NCBI GenBank assembly: GCA_024663395.1
Contig: JANFAH010000067.1
Coordinates: 1-64,000, forward strand
DNA from: Pisolithus tinctorius
Taxonomy: Eukaryota > Basidiomycota > Agaricomycetes > Boletales > Pisolithaceae
DNA length: 64,000 bases
Reading direction: 5' to 3'
Under the pieces are notes generated by a model that was given only the letters and a program-made list of their open reading frames with translations, searched no databases and was not told where the DNA came from. Positions 46,801 to 60,600 of the stretch are shown in pieces (position 1 is the first letter of the stretch; each line of letters starts with the position of its first letter). The position numbers and the translations under genes were made by a program.

Positions 46801-49324
46801 TTGGAAGCTGCGAAGAGTTCATGGTGCTTTTAATACCTCCAGCTTCGTATACGGTTTGTTGGTGGCAATTTCATTTTCGACGGGTACAAGTCAGGTTCAA
46901 CCTTTCAACCTTGACGCGCGGCAAAAGTAACGGCGCGCTTCGCGAAAAGCTAGGAGGCAGAATCCGACAATTGGGGGCGCGTGGAGAAGGATCCTTCTAC
47001 GGATATAGCCAGATCTGTTTCAAGGAGCGAAAGGGACTACGTATGTATGATAAACCGGGAGACAGGCGCATAGTGCAACGTCGATCAAAGCATTCGGTAG
47101 GGCAGTTGGGATTAAGGATGGTCGTCAGCCCGGTGCGTAGAATTTTCCCGAGTCTTTCATGTCAGCCTCTGATGCCAACAAGCGACTGTGAGCGTGTTCA
47201 CGGCATGCGTGTTGGTTGGAATTCAGTAGCCGTTGTCCACGGGTGATAAAGCAAATGAGAAAAGGATGTTGCTTTACCGCAGTGTTCATGCATATCGTGT
47301 CCTATACACATTGAAGGCCAAGCAATCTCATAGATCCATAACTCTTGTGCCATTGCACACGGTAGCGCTGGCCTTGGTGAATGCAAGGAGGGGACGGGAA
47401 AAATATGCACATGATATCCAACCCCCACATAGCCTTCAGTCCACGCGGGTCAATGTTCACAAACGTGCAATTGTATTGGGGAGGTCCTGGCACAACTCGC
47501 GGACATACTGGCGTTGCGTGTCATCGATACCCGGATGTTCGGTGTTCCGTCGGGGCCGGCAGGATTACTGTAACAGTGACATTGCCCCATCTATGCAACT
47601 TGCATCCTACGCTGGACTCTTTGCAGCGTCGTGTTGCACCTCGTGCCAAGCATGTGTGGAGCCCTCATGTCGTCGCCACACATCCGGCAACCTTCGGTTG
47701 ACAATATTAATATTAGAGTTATTAGCCAGAGACATCGGGCGAACCAATCAAATATCAAATGCCTTCGCTGAGTATTCACTCAGGATCAGTGGATGCGGAG
47801 GTCCTTGTCGTATTTGGGACCACGTCAACGACCCAGAGTCTCTCTGGCCGGAGATTAAGTGTACAAGTAGCATATCCGTCCACATCTACTTCACAGCTAC
47901 TTTGCGGAGTGCAACGTGTTGATGCGACGATTGCGCGCAGCCGGATGGACGAGCTCCTTCCGGTCCAGTGTGGTCTTCATTGTATTTTCGTCAGTCACAA
48001 GCCTAGATCTTGGATGGATGTCTATCCCTGGGAAGAACTGAGCGTATCTATCTTGGTGAGAGTGGGTAATTTAATGTTGGTTCCTATGCAATGCCTGGCG
48101 TCCTTATCTCTCGAAGAAGCTAGCTATTTCTGAGTGACGAGCATCGCCAACGTTCAGGGATGATGACGGCCGGGAGTCACGGACGATGATGAATAATCTA
48201 GGTTTGCGGCGCAGGTCCAATAGCAAAGCAGTATCTCAGATTCAGAAAGAAGAGTGTTTGATTGGAAGTTATCCGGGATGACGAACCTTGTGAATGATGA
48301 AGTTCTTCTTCGCACTGGCATACGCCTCTGTCCATAGATATCTCCGTCTGGCTAGAGGACCGAGCTTCAGGAAGGTTGCGTATACCAAGGTTTGGGCCCC
48401 ACATCAAATCAAAAGTAATGCTTCGCGATCCCATAGTTTGCATGCGGAGACGGTCTCATGTGATAAACTGATGCGTTCTTCTGCCTCTTGTGCGTTGGTG
48501 AGGATGGGGTGGGAATGGCATATATGTACATACCAGGGGTAAAAGGTGACAGCCAGACTCTATACAAGGGGCGGAAAAGTGGAACATGTAATACCCCGCG
48601 TTCACTGTAATGAACGTGCGAAGCCTCCGTCCCCTGCTTGTGGGGCGCACGCTGGCGGTGTGGTCAAGGCCTGCAGGTGCGGCTGACGTCCAAGTCAATC
48701 AATCATTCACAAGGTTGTGCCTTCACCACACATGAGTTGAGTTTTCTAGCAAGTGGCGAGAAAGGAGGAGGTTGGATAAAGGTACATTGTCTCACCTGCA
48801 TTGTCGGACCGGGCATGAGGCAGCCAGGATGACATTTTCGATCTATTAGATTGAGATTGAGAGGGAGGCTGAGGTCGTTCAGCGGCTGTTGGCAAGAGAG
48901 TAGCAAAAGGGAGCTCAGCCTCCTAATTGGTGGGGGGAGGAATGAGGCCAGGATGCGGTTGGTCAGATGATGCTAAGCAAAAGAGGAGAACCGGCCATGA
49001 CGGGCGTAGTTCAACGTTCACGCGACAGCCACGCCCCTCAGTCGCTTTCCCAACAATCCACCAGCATCCCTGTTATTCCATTCCCCACCGTCCACCCATC
49101 TGATGGAGTCCGCTGGTCGTCGTCGCTGGTGGTCTGCTGCGTTCGGTTTGGTGCTGTTGCTTTTCCAGGTCGTAGCAAAACACAGCCAAACACTCGCTGG
49201 TACGCTCCACCGCTGCTACTCTGACCGACGCGCGTCGCTGTGAGTGTACATTCGTGTCATCTGCAGAAGTCAACTTGCTGACATTTGCACCAGACCAGAA
49301 CCAGAGCCAACTACTGAACCAGAC
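43801..49324. other. long region without a recognised gene
   Basis: No family recognised on either strand. A minus-strand frame runs from 44509 to 44039 through a single TAA (GAYNKFMSYGFGTDSTESIV), which could be an old exon. A string of about 45 bp near 45856 (CAGCCTAGTGCGTACAATTT) recurs in diverged form near 47125. The 229-codon plus-strand frame at 47233 lacks an ATG start and has no protein-like features. The last few hundred bases are the upstream region of the Rpn9 gene. Confidence 0.4.
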
Positions 49325-51045
49325 ATGCCTCCTGCGCAGTCCGTGGATTACACCCAGGCACCGCCAAAGCTCGTGCTGGACGAGTTCATCACCAAAGCAC
49401 TCACCTCGACGCCCCAGGAGCTCCACCCCTTCTTCGAGACATTCCGCAACCAGTATACCAGAAAGCGAGTATCAGATAGGTTCATATGTGGACTACGGAG
49501 CACTTACTCACCGCAATTCAATCGCCAGGCTATGGCATCAGCTTACGCTGAAGCTGTCCGAGTTCTTTGATCATCCTCGTTCCCAGCCATTCCGTGTGGA
49601 TGTCTTCCACTACTTCGTGCGGGACTTTGAGTCCAAATTGAATCAGCAACGTTTGGTGGAGATGGCGACGAAGGTCTCCAAAGAAATTGACAGTCAGTAC
49701 TCGGCCCTTATCTCTGCGCCATGTTGCTCCCTCTAATTGGAATTTCATTTGCCTTGCTCCCTCCGCGAAGACCCGCAGGCACAGCTTTCATTCCTCACGT
49801 CCCTCCTTTCCCGGATCGATACCGAAAAATCGAAAGAAGCACATGTCCTTCTCCTCGCAAATATCGCCCATGCTAAGTTGCTCTATGGCGATCTGGTGGG
49901 AACCAAGACAGACATGGACGCGGCTTGGAAGATACTAGACCAGCTCGACGGTGTGGATAACGCCGTCAATGCGGCGTATTACCTTGTCGCGGCAGATTAC
50001 TACAAGGTGAGGAGCTGTCGAGAACATTCCATTCCGATGCGACGGCGTTCTTTTTTTTCTTCTTCTTTGCTGATGCTACGAGGCAACAGGCCAAGGCAGA
50101 GTATGCACCGTATTACAAACACTCCTTGCTCTATCTGGCATGCGTGGACGTCACATCAGACCTCACTCGAGATGAACGTCTGCTGCGTGCCCATGATCTT
50201 AGCATATCAGCTTTCTTGGGCGATACTATCTATAACTTTGGTGAACTGGTATGTTGGCTTCGATGATTTGAAAAACCCTTTTTCATTCATATATCGTCAT
50301 AACCGTACCTGCGGGTGGTGGCAACGACGGCACGATGACGATGTTTTCCCTTCTCGGCACTAGCTGATGCATCCAATACTCGACGCACTCGACAACACGC
50401 AGTATGATTGGATCAAGAAGCTGCTCTTCACGTTCAACGAAGGAAACATTGGCAAATTCGAAGCCTTGGCACCACTATTCCCACAGGAGGTACGTGCAAT
50501 GCTGTGTGTATGACCGTGGGCGACGTGCGGAGAGCCGTTGCCGAAAAAAAAAGAAAAAAAAAGAAAAGAAAACATATTTCTAACGGATGAGCTGTGCCAA
50601 CAGCCGATTCTAGAACAAAACTATCCATTCCTGCGGCAGAAGATATGTCTGATGGCTCTCATCGAGTCCGTCTTCAAGCGGAATGCCAGTGACCGGATGC
50701 TGTCGTTCCAATCCATTGCAGAGGAGACACGACTGCCACTGGACGAGGTGGAGCACCTTATCATGAAAGCGCTGAGGTACGTGGCTTTGGCCGCTGACTA
50801 CGTGCTGACTGAGGGTGGGCTGCGTGTGCTGATAATCAATATGTCATGCGATCCGTGCTGCTAGCCTCAAGTTGATACGGGGTTCCATGGACCAGGTAGA
50901 TCAAAAAGCACACATAACATGGGTGCAGCCGCGTGTGCTGTCACGGGGGCAAATCGGCGAGCTGGCCACACGACTGGGGGCGTGGATAGAGAAGCTGGGG
51001 GATGTCGAGAAGCGGATAGCGCCCGAGGTGTCGGTGTCGGCATGA
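49325..51045 (+). CDS. RPN9: 26S proteasome regulatory subunit Rpn9 (PSMD13)
   Basis: A PCI-domain subunit of the 19S lid, structural, helping the lid assemble. Exons 49325-49464, 49529-49692, 49771-50006, 50090-50248, 50364-50489, 50604-50776, 50865-51045 sum to 1179 nt, giving 392 residues, close to yeast Rpn9 (about 393) and human PSMD13 (about 376). Recognisable blocks: LWHQLTLKLSEFFDHP, LSFLTSLLSRI, NAVNAAYYLVAADYYK, YNFGELLMHPILDAL, and the C-terminal winged-helix part of the PCI domain (RMLSFQSIAEETRLPLDEVE, HLIMKALSLKLIRGSMDQVD, HITWVQPRVL). Six introns, the first with a GC donor. The start is the only ATG in frame before the conserved region. Apparently intact; the Myb/telobox gene follows 325 bp downstream on the same strand. 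Confidence 0.95.
49465..49528 (+). other. non-canonical GC-AG intron of RPN9
   Basis: Only a splice from GCGAGT at 49465 to the AG at 49527-49528 joins TRK to LWHQLTLKL in frame. The GT four bases further on would leave the exon out of phase. GC-AG introns are a known minor class. Confidence 0.75.
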
Positions 51046-51370
51046 TGGCATGACGTGCAGATGACTGAGTATGGATGATGGAGGTGATCGATGTCGATAC
51101 GCATGGGTGTGGTCGTGGTGTGCACGATGTAGAGCTGTTTTGTTGTTTTAGTTATAGTGTGAGTGATGGGATGGCCTGTTAACATTTATATTTGGAGACG
51201 CTCGTCCTCGTTGCAAGCCCACTGCGGTACACGACGTGCAGCACATTCACATTGACAGCACTCGATTGAGTATATTCCAATACCGGGTGTCCCTTTGGTT
51301 CTTTCATATCCGATTCCAAATATTATAACACTCCCAACCAACCGAGCGACAGATTATCATTTGCCTCGTC

Positions 51371-54231
51371 ATGGCAGACTCGTCGGCGAGTACTAAGCCC
51401 CCGTCTGCACCCACCTTCTCCTTTACTGCCCCCCTCCCCTCCTCCTCGTCCTCTCTTAAGCAGCGACGGGTCTCTCTTGCCCTCCCATCCTCCCCGCGCC
51501 TCGTGCCCGCTTGGAACTTCCGCGACGATACAGGCTTGGCCTCTTCACACAAGTCGTCCGAGCCCACCACTACCACTGCCACCACTACAGCCATGCCGGA
51601 ACGCAAGGGCAAAGTGCGCAAGATCATCAATAACCTCGACGAACCCCGCGAACCCGACTCGGGTCTGGTCATCCAACAAAAGAAACCGCGCAAGAAGTGG
51701 ACCGAAGAGGAAACTCAGATGCTCGTCACCGGGTGCAACACCGTACGCGTCTCAATTATATCTTTATCGTGTGTGTTGTGCGGTCACTGACTCGTTGCTG
51801 CAGTGGGGCGTCGGGAACTGGAAAGCGATCCTCAAAGACACCACTCTCAAATTCGACAATCGGTCCCCAGTCGACCTCAAGGACCGGTGCGTCCATCCAT
51901 ATCCCTGTTCACACAGCATTTGTTCTGACAGTTTTTAGCTTTCGAACCTACTTCCCCGACGCGTACAAAGAACACTATCCCAACGCGAAAACCCATCTGT
52001 CCAGTAAAGTACGCTCGACCCTTCCAGACGGTCGGTCCATCTTCGAAAAGACGCGCAGCAAGAAACGTCGCCCATTCACAGAAGAAGAGGACCGTGCTCT
52101 CAAAGCTGGCTACGAGAAGCACGGAACTGTGTGGGCTGCCATCGTCAAGGACCCGGTCTTCCAGGAGCAGAACCGTCGCTCTACTGACCTTCGTGACCGC
52201 TTTCGGAACGCCTTCCCTGAACTGTATCAGGCTGCTGGCTACAAGCCACGCAATTCATCCAAGAGACGCAAGGAAGGCGGTGTACTCATTCCTATGCGCG
52301 CAGCAACTGACGATCAGCTCACCACGAGCAGAAGCCATATTGGCCCCACTCGTAAGAAGCGGGCTTCACGACAGGGGTTACTTCGCGGGGGCACCAAGAG
52401 CGTACCAGAAAGTGCCACCTGCTCGGAGGAAGAAGAGAGCTCTGGATGTGAAGAAGAGCTCGGTACAACAAGGTTACTCAAGTGTCCTCCTATCTCTACG
52501 GAACCCTCACCACCTGGCGGCGACACCCCATCTTCCTCCGAGCCGTTCGCTGAGATGGACATGGAAACTATCGACCCTTTATCCGAACCCCTCTCCATCC
52601 CAGATTACATGCCTAGCGCTACACAGTCCCTATCAGAGTTGACGGACTCCTCGCAGTCCCAGACGACGTGGTCGGGACTGGAAACCCCCGTCCATTCCAG
52701 CAGCTGGTCCGCAAATGCCGGTTCTCCAACTTCTTCTCATATATCCTCCGACTATCTTCTTAATCAATCTTCGTCGCCATACATTCGCCGTGTTCCCACC
52801 ATCGGAAAATCCGCATGGGGTGCACAGGACTGGTTTTCTGCGAATCCTCGCCTCGAGACATCCGCGTTCTACAACAGCGGATCTTCTTTTGCGGACGGCC
52901 TTTCCCCCACTCCGTCATCGCCCTTTTCCTTTCACCAACTCAGCCATGGTGTCATGGATCGTTACGATCTTTTTCCAACCACCACTGCCTACGCACATGA
53001 TTTTGCTTCCGAAGCCGGAGTTGGAGATACTCATTCCACATTCTCTGATCCGGACATGTTTCCCACCAATAGCTTTCGCGGCTTCACTCATCATTCCAGT
53101 TACGCCGGCGACCTCATTTTCGGTGCGCGCACTCATCAACCACCGCCGGCACAGCAGCAGCAGCAGCAGCAGACGTATTATGGTCCCGGGTGCGGGCTCG
53201 GGACGCCCGGGCTGGGATTATCCGGCGGCGTGCAGCAACAGCAACCCGCTGGCATGCGTTCCATCCAGATGCATACTTCCGCACTCCCTGGCATTGACGA
53301 GATCGAACTGGCGTCGATTACTCTCAATGATCAGGTTGAGATCCAGCGCGATCCTGCATCTGCCGTCCCAGAGATCGAAGTGCAGAAGGATGACAAGGAG
53401 GCGTCGTCTCTGACCGTCGCAACGTCCCCCCTAGATATATTTGGCATCGCCTCGCAGGGCAGCAGCATGGATGATATCATCGATCTCACACATACAACCC
53501 CACCTGCTACACCACTCGATGCCGCCCGTCCCTTGCGACCGCTGCATTCGCACTCCCACCATGGCCATGGTAACGGCCGCTCCGTCTCTGTCCCGCCGTC
53601 TGAGGCGCGCATGAACGGCGCATCGCGCTCGCAGCAGCAGCAACAGCCGCAGCATGCCCACGAACACCCACAGCCACCCATTTCTACCACTCGGTCTTTG
53701 CCGTTTTTCGACACGCTCACCGCTTCTCCGCCTCCCGTGCATGCCGCCACGCCCCACCATTTGCACGGGAACTCTACTACTACTGATACCACCACTGCTG
53801 CTGCTACCGGCAACGCTGCGTTGTCTTCTTCCACTGCGGATACGTGGCGTCCCTCCAACCCGTTGGATATTCACGACCTTCCATTCCTCGACCTGCATTA
53901 TTACTACAACCACGTGCATGAGGGGGCGAACCATGAATGCGGCTCAGGGTCAGGTGCCGACTCCTCGAGGCAAGGACAAGCACTCGACCTCGCGCGATCA
54001 AATACCTCGCTTCGCTCTGCGCCCGCAATCTCATCATCGTCATCATCATCATACTCCGCGGTCTCACATGAACTCCAAGCGGCCCAGGCGCTGGTCGTCA
54101 ACACAAGCTTCAGCAGTGCGCGTATGACACATCACCGAGGAACGAGCTTCGTTTCGCCTCAGGACTTGCAGCTGCGCAAAGCCAACGATAACAAACGCAA
54201 ACGTGCAAGCTGGGACGGCGGAACTTTCTGA
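51371..54231 (+). CDS. two-Myb telobox DNA-binding protein (Tay1/Teb1-like)
   Basis: A predicted nuclear DNA-binding protein of 915 residues. Exons 51371-51742, 51804-51886 and 51939-54231 sum to 2748 nt. After a low-complexity N-terminus come two Myb/SANT repeats: the first from RKKWTEEETQMLVTGC over WGVGNWKAIL to the telobox VDLKDRFRTYFP (about residues 107-165), the second from RRPFTEEEDRALKAGYEKHG to TDLRDRFRNAFPELY (about 195-250). The telobox in both repeats is the hallmark of TTAGGG-repeat binders. Two-Myb proteins of this plan (Yarrowia and Ustilago Tay1, S. pombe Teb1) bind telomeric or telobox-containing promoter DNA; that this one does is inference. The remaining 650 residues are disordered, with Q and H runs. 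A KKRAS basic cluster follows the Myb pair. Both introns interrupt the first Myb repeat. Confidence 0.85.
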
Positions 54232-54647
54232 GCCCGTGACCTCTCCTTCCTTTCGTCTCATCGAGTCATTCCTTCACCGCATCTCCTTCTGTGCCGTGGC
54301 ACAAATCCAACTTTACATGCATACATGATGCGTTCATTTCAAGCACTTCCCTCAACATCACATATATCACGCCTCGCTGCTCTCAATTCCAACCTTTTGC
54401 ATCCTAATCGCATTTTATTCCCCCGTTTTCTCCTTCCTTCTTGATATTTCTTCGCTCTTCCATCCATCACTCTTCTTTATCACGGGTCCATCGAGTGTGC
54501 ACCGTGCGTAATATATCTGCATCACGGCTCCTATCTCCTATTGCTACACACCCACCTTTTCTTTCTTTCCCCGTACGAAATTATGAATTATAATCAGGCA
54601 AGTAAAAAATTTTAGTCTGCTATGATAGTCCGGGTACTGTAGCAGCT
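54232..54647. other. convergent intergenic spacer
   Basis: About 416 bp between the stop codons of two convergent genes. It is pyrimidine-rich on the plus strand, as expected for 3' UTRs, and contains no further gene. Confidence 0.6.
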
Positions 54648-57600
54648 CTACATAGGGATCCTAGAGGGCCCTGCCTCTGCATTTATGTGTACACCGTTAG
54701 TTCCGGATGAGCGTGGGCGTGAGTTAGTGGTGTTAGTGGTGGAAGAAGGTGGGAGTTCCTGCTGATGATCCTCGGCACCAGGCGGAATGAGGTATTCAAT
54801 GTCTTCAAACATGTGAGGGAACAAGATTGCCAACATATCATCGACCCTGTTGTCGCCGTCGTAGTCGTTTAGTTCCTCTGCACGGAACGATTGCAATGCA
54901 ACAAACAACTGCTCACTTGAAGATGAAGTCCCCCTTTTGGGCTGACTGGTTCCTTTTGCCTGTTCTCGCTTTCGTTGGAGACTCGATCAGCTTCTTGCTT
55001 GCATCCGTAGCGAACCGCGTGACGTTGACGGACCCAGCTGACTGGTCCTTGGTATACAGTGAAAGGCCTTGTCTCGCCGCCAAGTCTAGAATGTTCTTCT
55101 CTACCGTATCTACGTATCAGTAGATATATATATATATTATGTCAAGCTTATCAGCTGTTTGGACAGGATGTTGACTGATCCGCACCTTCAGCATAGTAAC
55201 AAAACACTTCAACAGAGTCAGAACCTGCCAGATGAGTCGATAATACGATTGGCTTACCTTCGGTAGTATGTTTTTGTCCCATTCTGTCGATGCGGGCAAT
55301 AGCTGCCGCGCGTCAGTGTGAGCGCCAAGAATGCCGAACACGTCGAGTTTTACGACATGCCTTGTATTTCGAAGCCGTGGTTTACAACACTCTCAACGAG
55401 GAAAACCCGTGATGCGCAAGTGACGTTCAACCCGGCGTTGTCACGCTCACTGCTGCATCGTTAGCATCATAAGAGTGGTTATTTCGAGCACCACGCACCC
55501 ATGCAGCAGCAGCACTTCGAGAGTTGGGTCCGTACGGAATTTCTTCGCAGCGCTATTCCCTTGTGTTTTGTCGAGGCGTATAGAAGGAATCCCTAAGAAA
55601 GTGCCTTTGATCACGAAATACGCTCATTTACATCTTTACGACGTCAACGTACCGTTATGCCGAAAGGCGTGCTCAATAACTGTACTCAGCAGTAGGTCAA
55701 ACGAGCGCACGAAAGAGGGAATGAAAACCCTTCTCACTGTGAAGCGAATCGGCCCACGCCGAGAAAACGATGCTTTTGGAGCCTGGATCGGACGCTTGAA
55801 TATGCAAAAGGTGTCTAACCAATGTTTGAATCTTGCTTCCATAACTTCCGATCGACTCTATCTGCTGTATCTCACGCAACAGGGATGGGCCTATAGAAGT
55901 CAAGGTGTAGGCTCGCAGCCGGCAAATGTCAACTTACTGATCATGTTATACTCGGTCTGTCGCCGTGACGTTGGTACCAATTCTCCTTTGGCCAACACAG
56001 GTTTGGGGGGTGGAGGAACCTCATCTTGAACAGTGAAACGGTGAAGCTCACTCATTTCAATGGGGGCCCTGAAATCCTTTCAGTAAAGGCTGACAGCTGG
56101 TTGACAGAAACCTACCGGCAAACTGGACACACTCCGCCTTTTTTACGCGCGAGCCACGCTGTCAAACACTCCTGTTGGGTTGTTACACTGAGCATTTCAC
56201 CATGCAGTGAGGCCTAGCCTTACCTTACAGAATATATGTCCACTAACCCGGTCACTTGAGCGATGCGAACTATGAAGGGCGGACACTGACGTACCACGGG
56301 GTGATAAAACCTTGCAAAAAGTCGCATCTACATAGAACGCATGTCTTGTCATCTTCATCCATGGATCCATCACCCTGCGTCTTCCCCAGGTTTTCTAGAT
56401 ATCGGTGTCTCGCACGTCCGGTGGCGATTTTGCGTCCCAAATCCCTATATTCCTGTTCGCATGTATTCATCGCAACGCGAACGTCGCCTTCCCATACGAC
56501 GTCCACAACACTGTCAGAGATGTCTTGAAGTTGACGGAAGTATCTGTTTCGGGTCAGCATCAGTCCTTTGAGGCAGTCTTAGCACACGTACATGATACGT
56601 TCGTTAAATGTTTTACGTATTTGTGCTAGGTCGGCGTCCAGCCTATCCATCAAGGATGCTGCAACCCGTGTTAGCGATTGAAGAACAACTTATAAATGTC
56701 GTATACTCTGGGTGGATATCAAACCACGCATAATCCTTACGCCATCTTTTGCGATGAGCTTCTCCGGGTCTTCCTCGCGGGGAATACTAGCCACCACCGC
56801 CGAAAGGTCGACCAGGATTGACTTAAGAGCTCTCCCGGCGAACAGCAGTCTAAGGTCCGTGCGTTCATCGTTCAATGACTTGTGCAGCACTTCGTGCTGG
56901 GGCTGAACTTCCACGTCATCCGGGATTTCCAAAGCATCATCTCTCTCATCTCGTATACGTGCATCTAACGCTGCTCTCGTCCGTCGTTCCTTCTTCTCTC
57001 TCGACTCATGTGCGGCTAGCAATGTGCGTTCAGCAAGAAGAGCTTCTCGACGATCGGCCAATAGTGCAGCATAGGCTTGCATGTAAACCTCGGCTTCTCC
57101 TTGCGTGTCAAGTGTACGTGCGTACTCTTCCCCATCAGCCTGATCATCGACGTTGCTCAGCTTCTGAGTGAGTAGCGTAATGATCTTCGTGCGCCATTGC
57201 CAAATCAGGGTCGTTTGTTCGTTGAGCTGTTCTTGGAGGATCATATTGGCTTCCTCGAACTGTGCGGACGGTCAGCGAGATACCAAATTAGAGCACTTCT
57301 CCTCATTTACCAAATGAGTCGACTTAATGCCTCCACCTGTAAAGTGTGGTAATTTAATAAGCAACTCCTGCTCCGTCACTCCACGAGCAGTTTCGTCGAT
57401 ATGCAAATTTAGCATGGCCTTGGTCGCATTGCCTTCGACAGCTAATCACGGAATAGGCATGAGTTTGCAATCAAAACAATTCGAAAGACTGACACTTGAG
57501 AAGGTCCCTTCTTAACGTCTCAGCAGCGGTATAACAAGTGTTTTCTTGTTCCGAGAGGGACGGACCAAGTACGTGGTACACGTCTCCCTGCAAGAACTTG

Positions 57601-60600
57601 ACTCTGTGTAAAATCATCCAACACTCTCGCAACCGTTGCTGCAGACCGTGTCGCTTGGTACGGTATTCTTCACCCGCAGGATTGTTCGGGAGACCGCGAT
57701 CCTCGACCTCATCTTCGCCTCCATCATCACTGAACGGAGAGAACTCGCGTCCAACTTCCTTCTCCTTTCCCTTGTGGGAGGAAAGGGGCTGAGACTGATC
57801 CGCAAGGTTCTGCTTTCGAGACTCCCGCAGCGCCTGAGCAGCCTTTTTGAGCGCTTCTCCTTTTTGGTGGTGCTGTGCTATGGCCGCCTGGACTTCCGTA
57901 ATTAGTTCGTTAACTTCGTTTTCTGCTGCAAGAAGGTGATTCAGTGCTTGCTGGTATCGGACGCGGTCGTCTTGACAATGTTGCTGAAGTTGCGCTAAGC
58001 GAACCAGCGATTGTATCTACGCCGAGCAAGGTTTCAGAATTGCAACGCAGGAAAAACGAGGTCGAAGAAGCACCTTCGCTTTTCGGTCGTCCATGAGACA
58101 ACGCCAATGCTGGTCCCTCAGAGCCTGAAGATCGCCACATCGGTTAATTGGCACCGGAAAATGATGAAATGTTTAATCTACCTCCAAAACTTCGCTCATA
58201 CTCTTGAGAGCACTCGTTTTAGAGAGTTTGTCTCCTTGCCGCTGAAGTTGCCCAACCTGCAAAGGATGTCCATCAATATGATCGTACGAGGTTGCCAAAT
58301 GCAGACCTGGGGATGGGTACATATTCCACGAAGCCGTCTGAGGACATTGCGTAAGACGCCGGCGTCAGCCTGCCACCCTTCATAGGTTGCAACACCTCGC
58401 GCATCCAAACCAAGCTCTGCCAGTGACTCTTCCAGTACTTGGTCATATACCTGAACCCGTCACAATTAGACCCTCGAGTGCAGACGGAATGAGGGAACTA
58501 CCTGACGCTCTACCGGCCCTAGATCTATGCCAACAAGGTACCTCCGCTGTTGCGGAATAGTCAACTCATCATTGACGGCGGATTTGAGGGTTCTTATGAC
58601 TAGGGTGAGTACGAGAACCACTGAAAGGCGTTGTTTGGAGCATACCGGACGGCGTAATGTTGGAAAAAGGCAGCGAACTGGTCCTTGAAGCCATGCTTGA
58701 GGAAAAGTTGCCATGCTTGCGTCGAGCCGACGGCATCGTCGACGCGAAGGAACCTACGATGAAGAGGTAAGATAGGTCCGCGTGACGCCGCGACGACACG
58801 AGCATACCTCAATACCCGTATGAGGTCGGCGACCTGTGCCTTAGCAGGGGTTCCCGAGACGGCAAAGGAGGACAGCCTCGGGACCAACGAAACCATCTCC
58901 CTACAGTAAGAATCAGTTGCTGTATACGATATTGGACATAAGTATACGTACTCGGACTTGCCAGCCCCCATCATCTGAACTTCGTCCATGATCACCCGGT
59001 ACCATTCACACATCACCAACGGACTGCGCGGCCGCTCCAAGTTACTGTACGTCACGTCTTGGCGCCGTGGGCGCTTGGGTGGTGCACGCGCGACCACCAT
59101 ATCCAGGCGAAGTACGTTGTAGGTTGTGACACACACATCGAACTGATTGACGTAAGTGCACCAATCGAGGACATCGTCCTCTGACCCTTTTGCTCTCCGG
59201 TTGTTACGTGGGGCGGTAGCACGACGTTTTTCTCGTTCCTCTTCTGCAGCCGCCTCAGTAATAGGGACCTTGACTTTGGACCAACCATCGTAAACTAGCA
59301 CTTTAAGAGAGGGCGCGTGCGCCGATAACTCGTCTACCCATTGTTGAGCAAGAGAAGGTGGTGTGATAACGAGGGTTGTCTACAGAACACTTGGGAAACC
59401 CTTCTGAAATCCGAGCTCTTACGGAACGCACCTTGATCTCTTTGACATAGAGTTTCGCTTCTGGGTCCCAGCGTTTCTGGGTAGGATTTCTCTCAGGGGC
59501 TGGATTCAGCAACATCAATGCAATGCACTCGATGGTCTTCCCTAGTCCTGAACGAAGATCGAGTTAGGGAGTTCCGCGACACGATCGATGTCCCGCGTAC
59601 CAGGTTCCTCAGCAAGAATTCCCCCAAGTGCAGAATGGGGTTCCGGAGGATCTGGCCTGACCATACTTGACAACCTGTTGAAGAAAAGTTCCTTCCCGCC
59701 AATAACAATCTTCTCCCAAAGCAGCAGCGTGTCTTCTGAGGAAGAAGATTGTGAACGTGGTACGACTTTTCCATTTGGCATCATATCTTTCCCTTCGCGA
59801 TTCAGCATCCAGGCCACTGTTCGCCTTTGGAAAGGAAGGAGAGTTGGATTGAGTGCGTCGGGCTGCATCGCGTCGTCTACTCCTGACGCTACTTGGGGTG
59901 CAGGACGCAGAACGCCGAAGAAGAATGGTATCGTAACATCTCCCACGTCGTCATGTCCAGGCATCGACAACTTGGATGGAAGAGATCTTCCGAGAGGAAC
60001 ATCTCCAAGCAACGCAGTCATCCGTCTACGTAAGCCCTCCGAAGTACCTAGCGGCCGGCGTGAACGGTCAGCTGGAATGGGTTCATATACGTTCGGCACA
60101 ACAAGTGAGAGAGAGAACTTGGCTCGCAGTCGGAATGGCATGTCTAGGGCAGGGTCATAGCTACCTTGAGGAAGAACGTGCATTTCGAGGTTGGTGTCGA
60201 TTCTGGCGTGCCCTGTTTCTTGTAGAGCGCGACATCCGAGGAGAAAATCTGCATGGATATTCGAGTTTTGGATGCCATAGTTGTGCAGCTCTTCGGAATG
60301 GAGACCGTCCGGCCATTCAACTTTGGGGAAGAGGAACAACCATGGATCGACCGTCGGTCCGCCTTCGCCTGACCGAAGGTTACCTGTGATGGCCACATTG
60401 TGCCCACGGTATTGCGTGGAGTAGAAGCTTCCCAAGTTCATAACAGTGGCGCCGGCGCCCTCTCTCAGTGACTTGACCAGTGAAATGACGTCTTCCTCTT
60501 CCTGGAGCCATCCGAGTGTTTCGGCAGAGGCGTCATCCACGTGGTCATCGCCAATTTCAGCTTGCCTTACAAAGCTGATGTCCACGGACCAATGGAAGGC

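Noticed and set aside
47233..47922. 229-codon plus-strand open frame
   Set aside because: It begins with a non-ATG codon, has no protein-like blocks, and several competing frames overlap it; judged a chance ORF.
51877..54261. Several minus-strand frames opposite the Myb/telobox gene
   Set aside because: They mirror the GC-rich third positions and repeat-rich codons of the plus-strand exon, and none has recognisable features.
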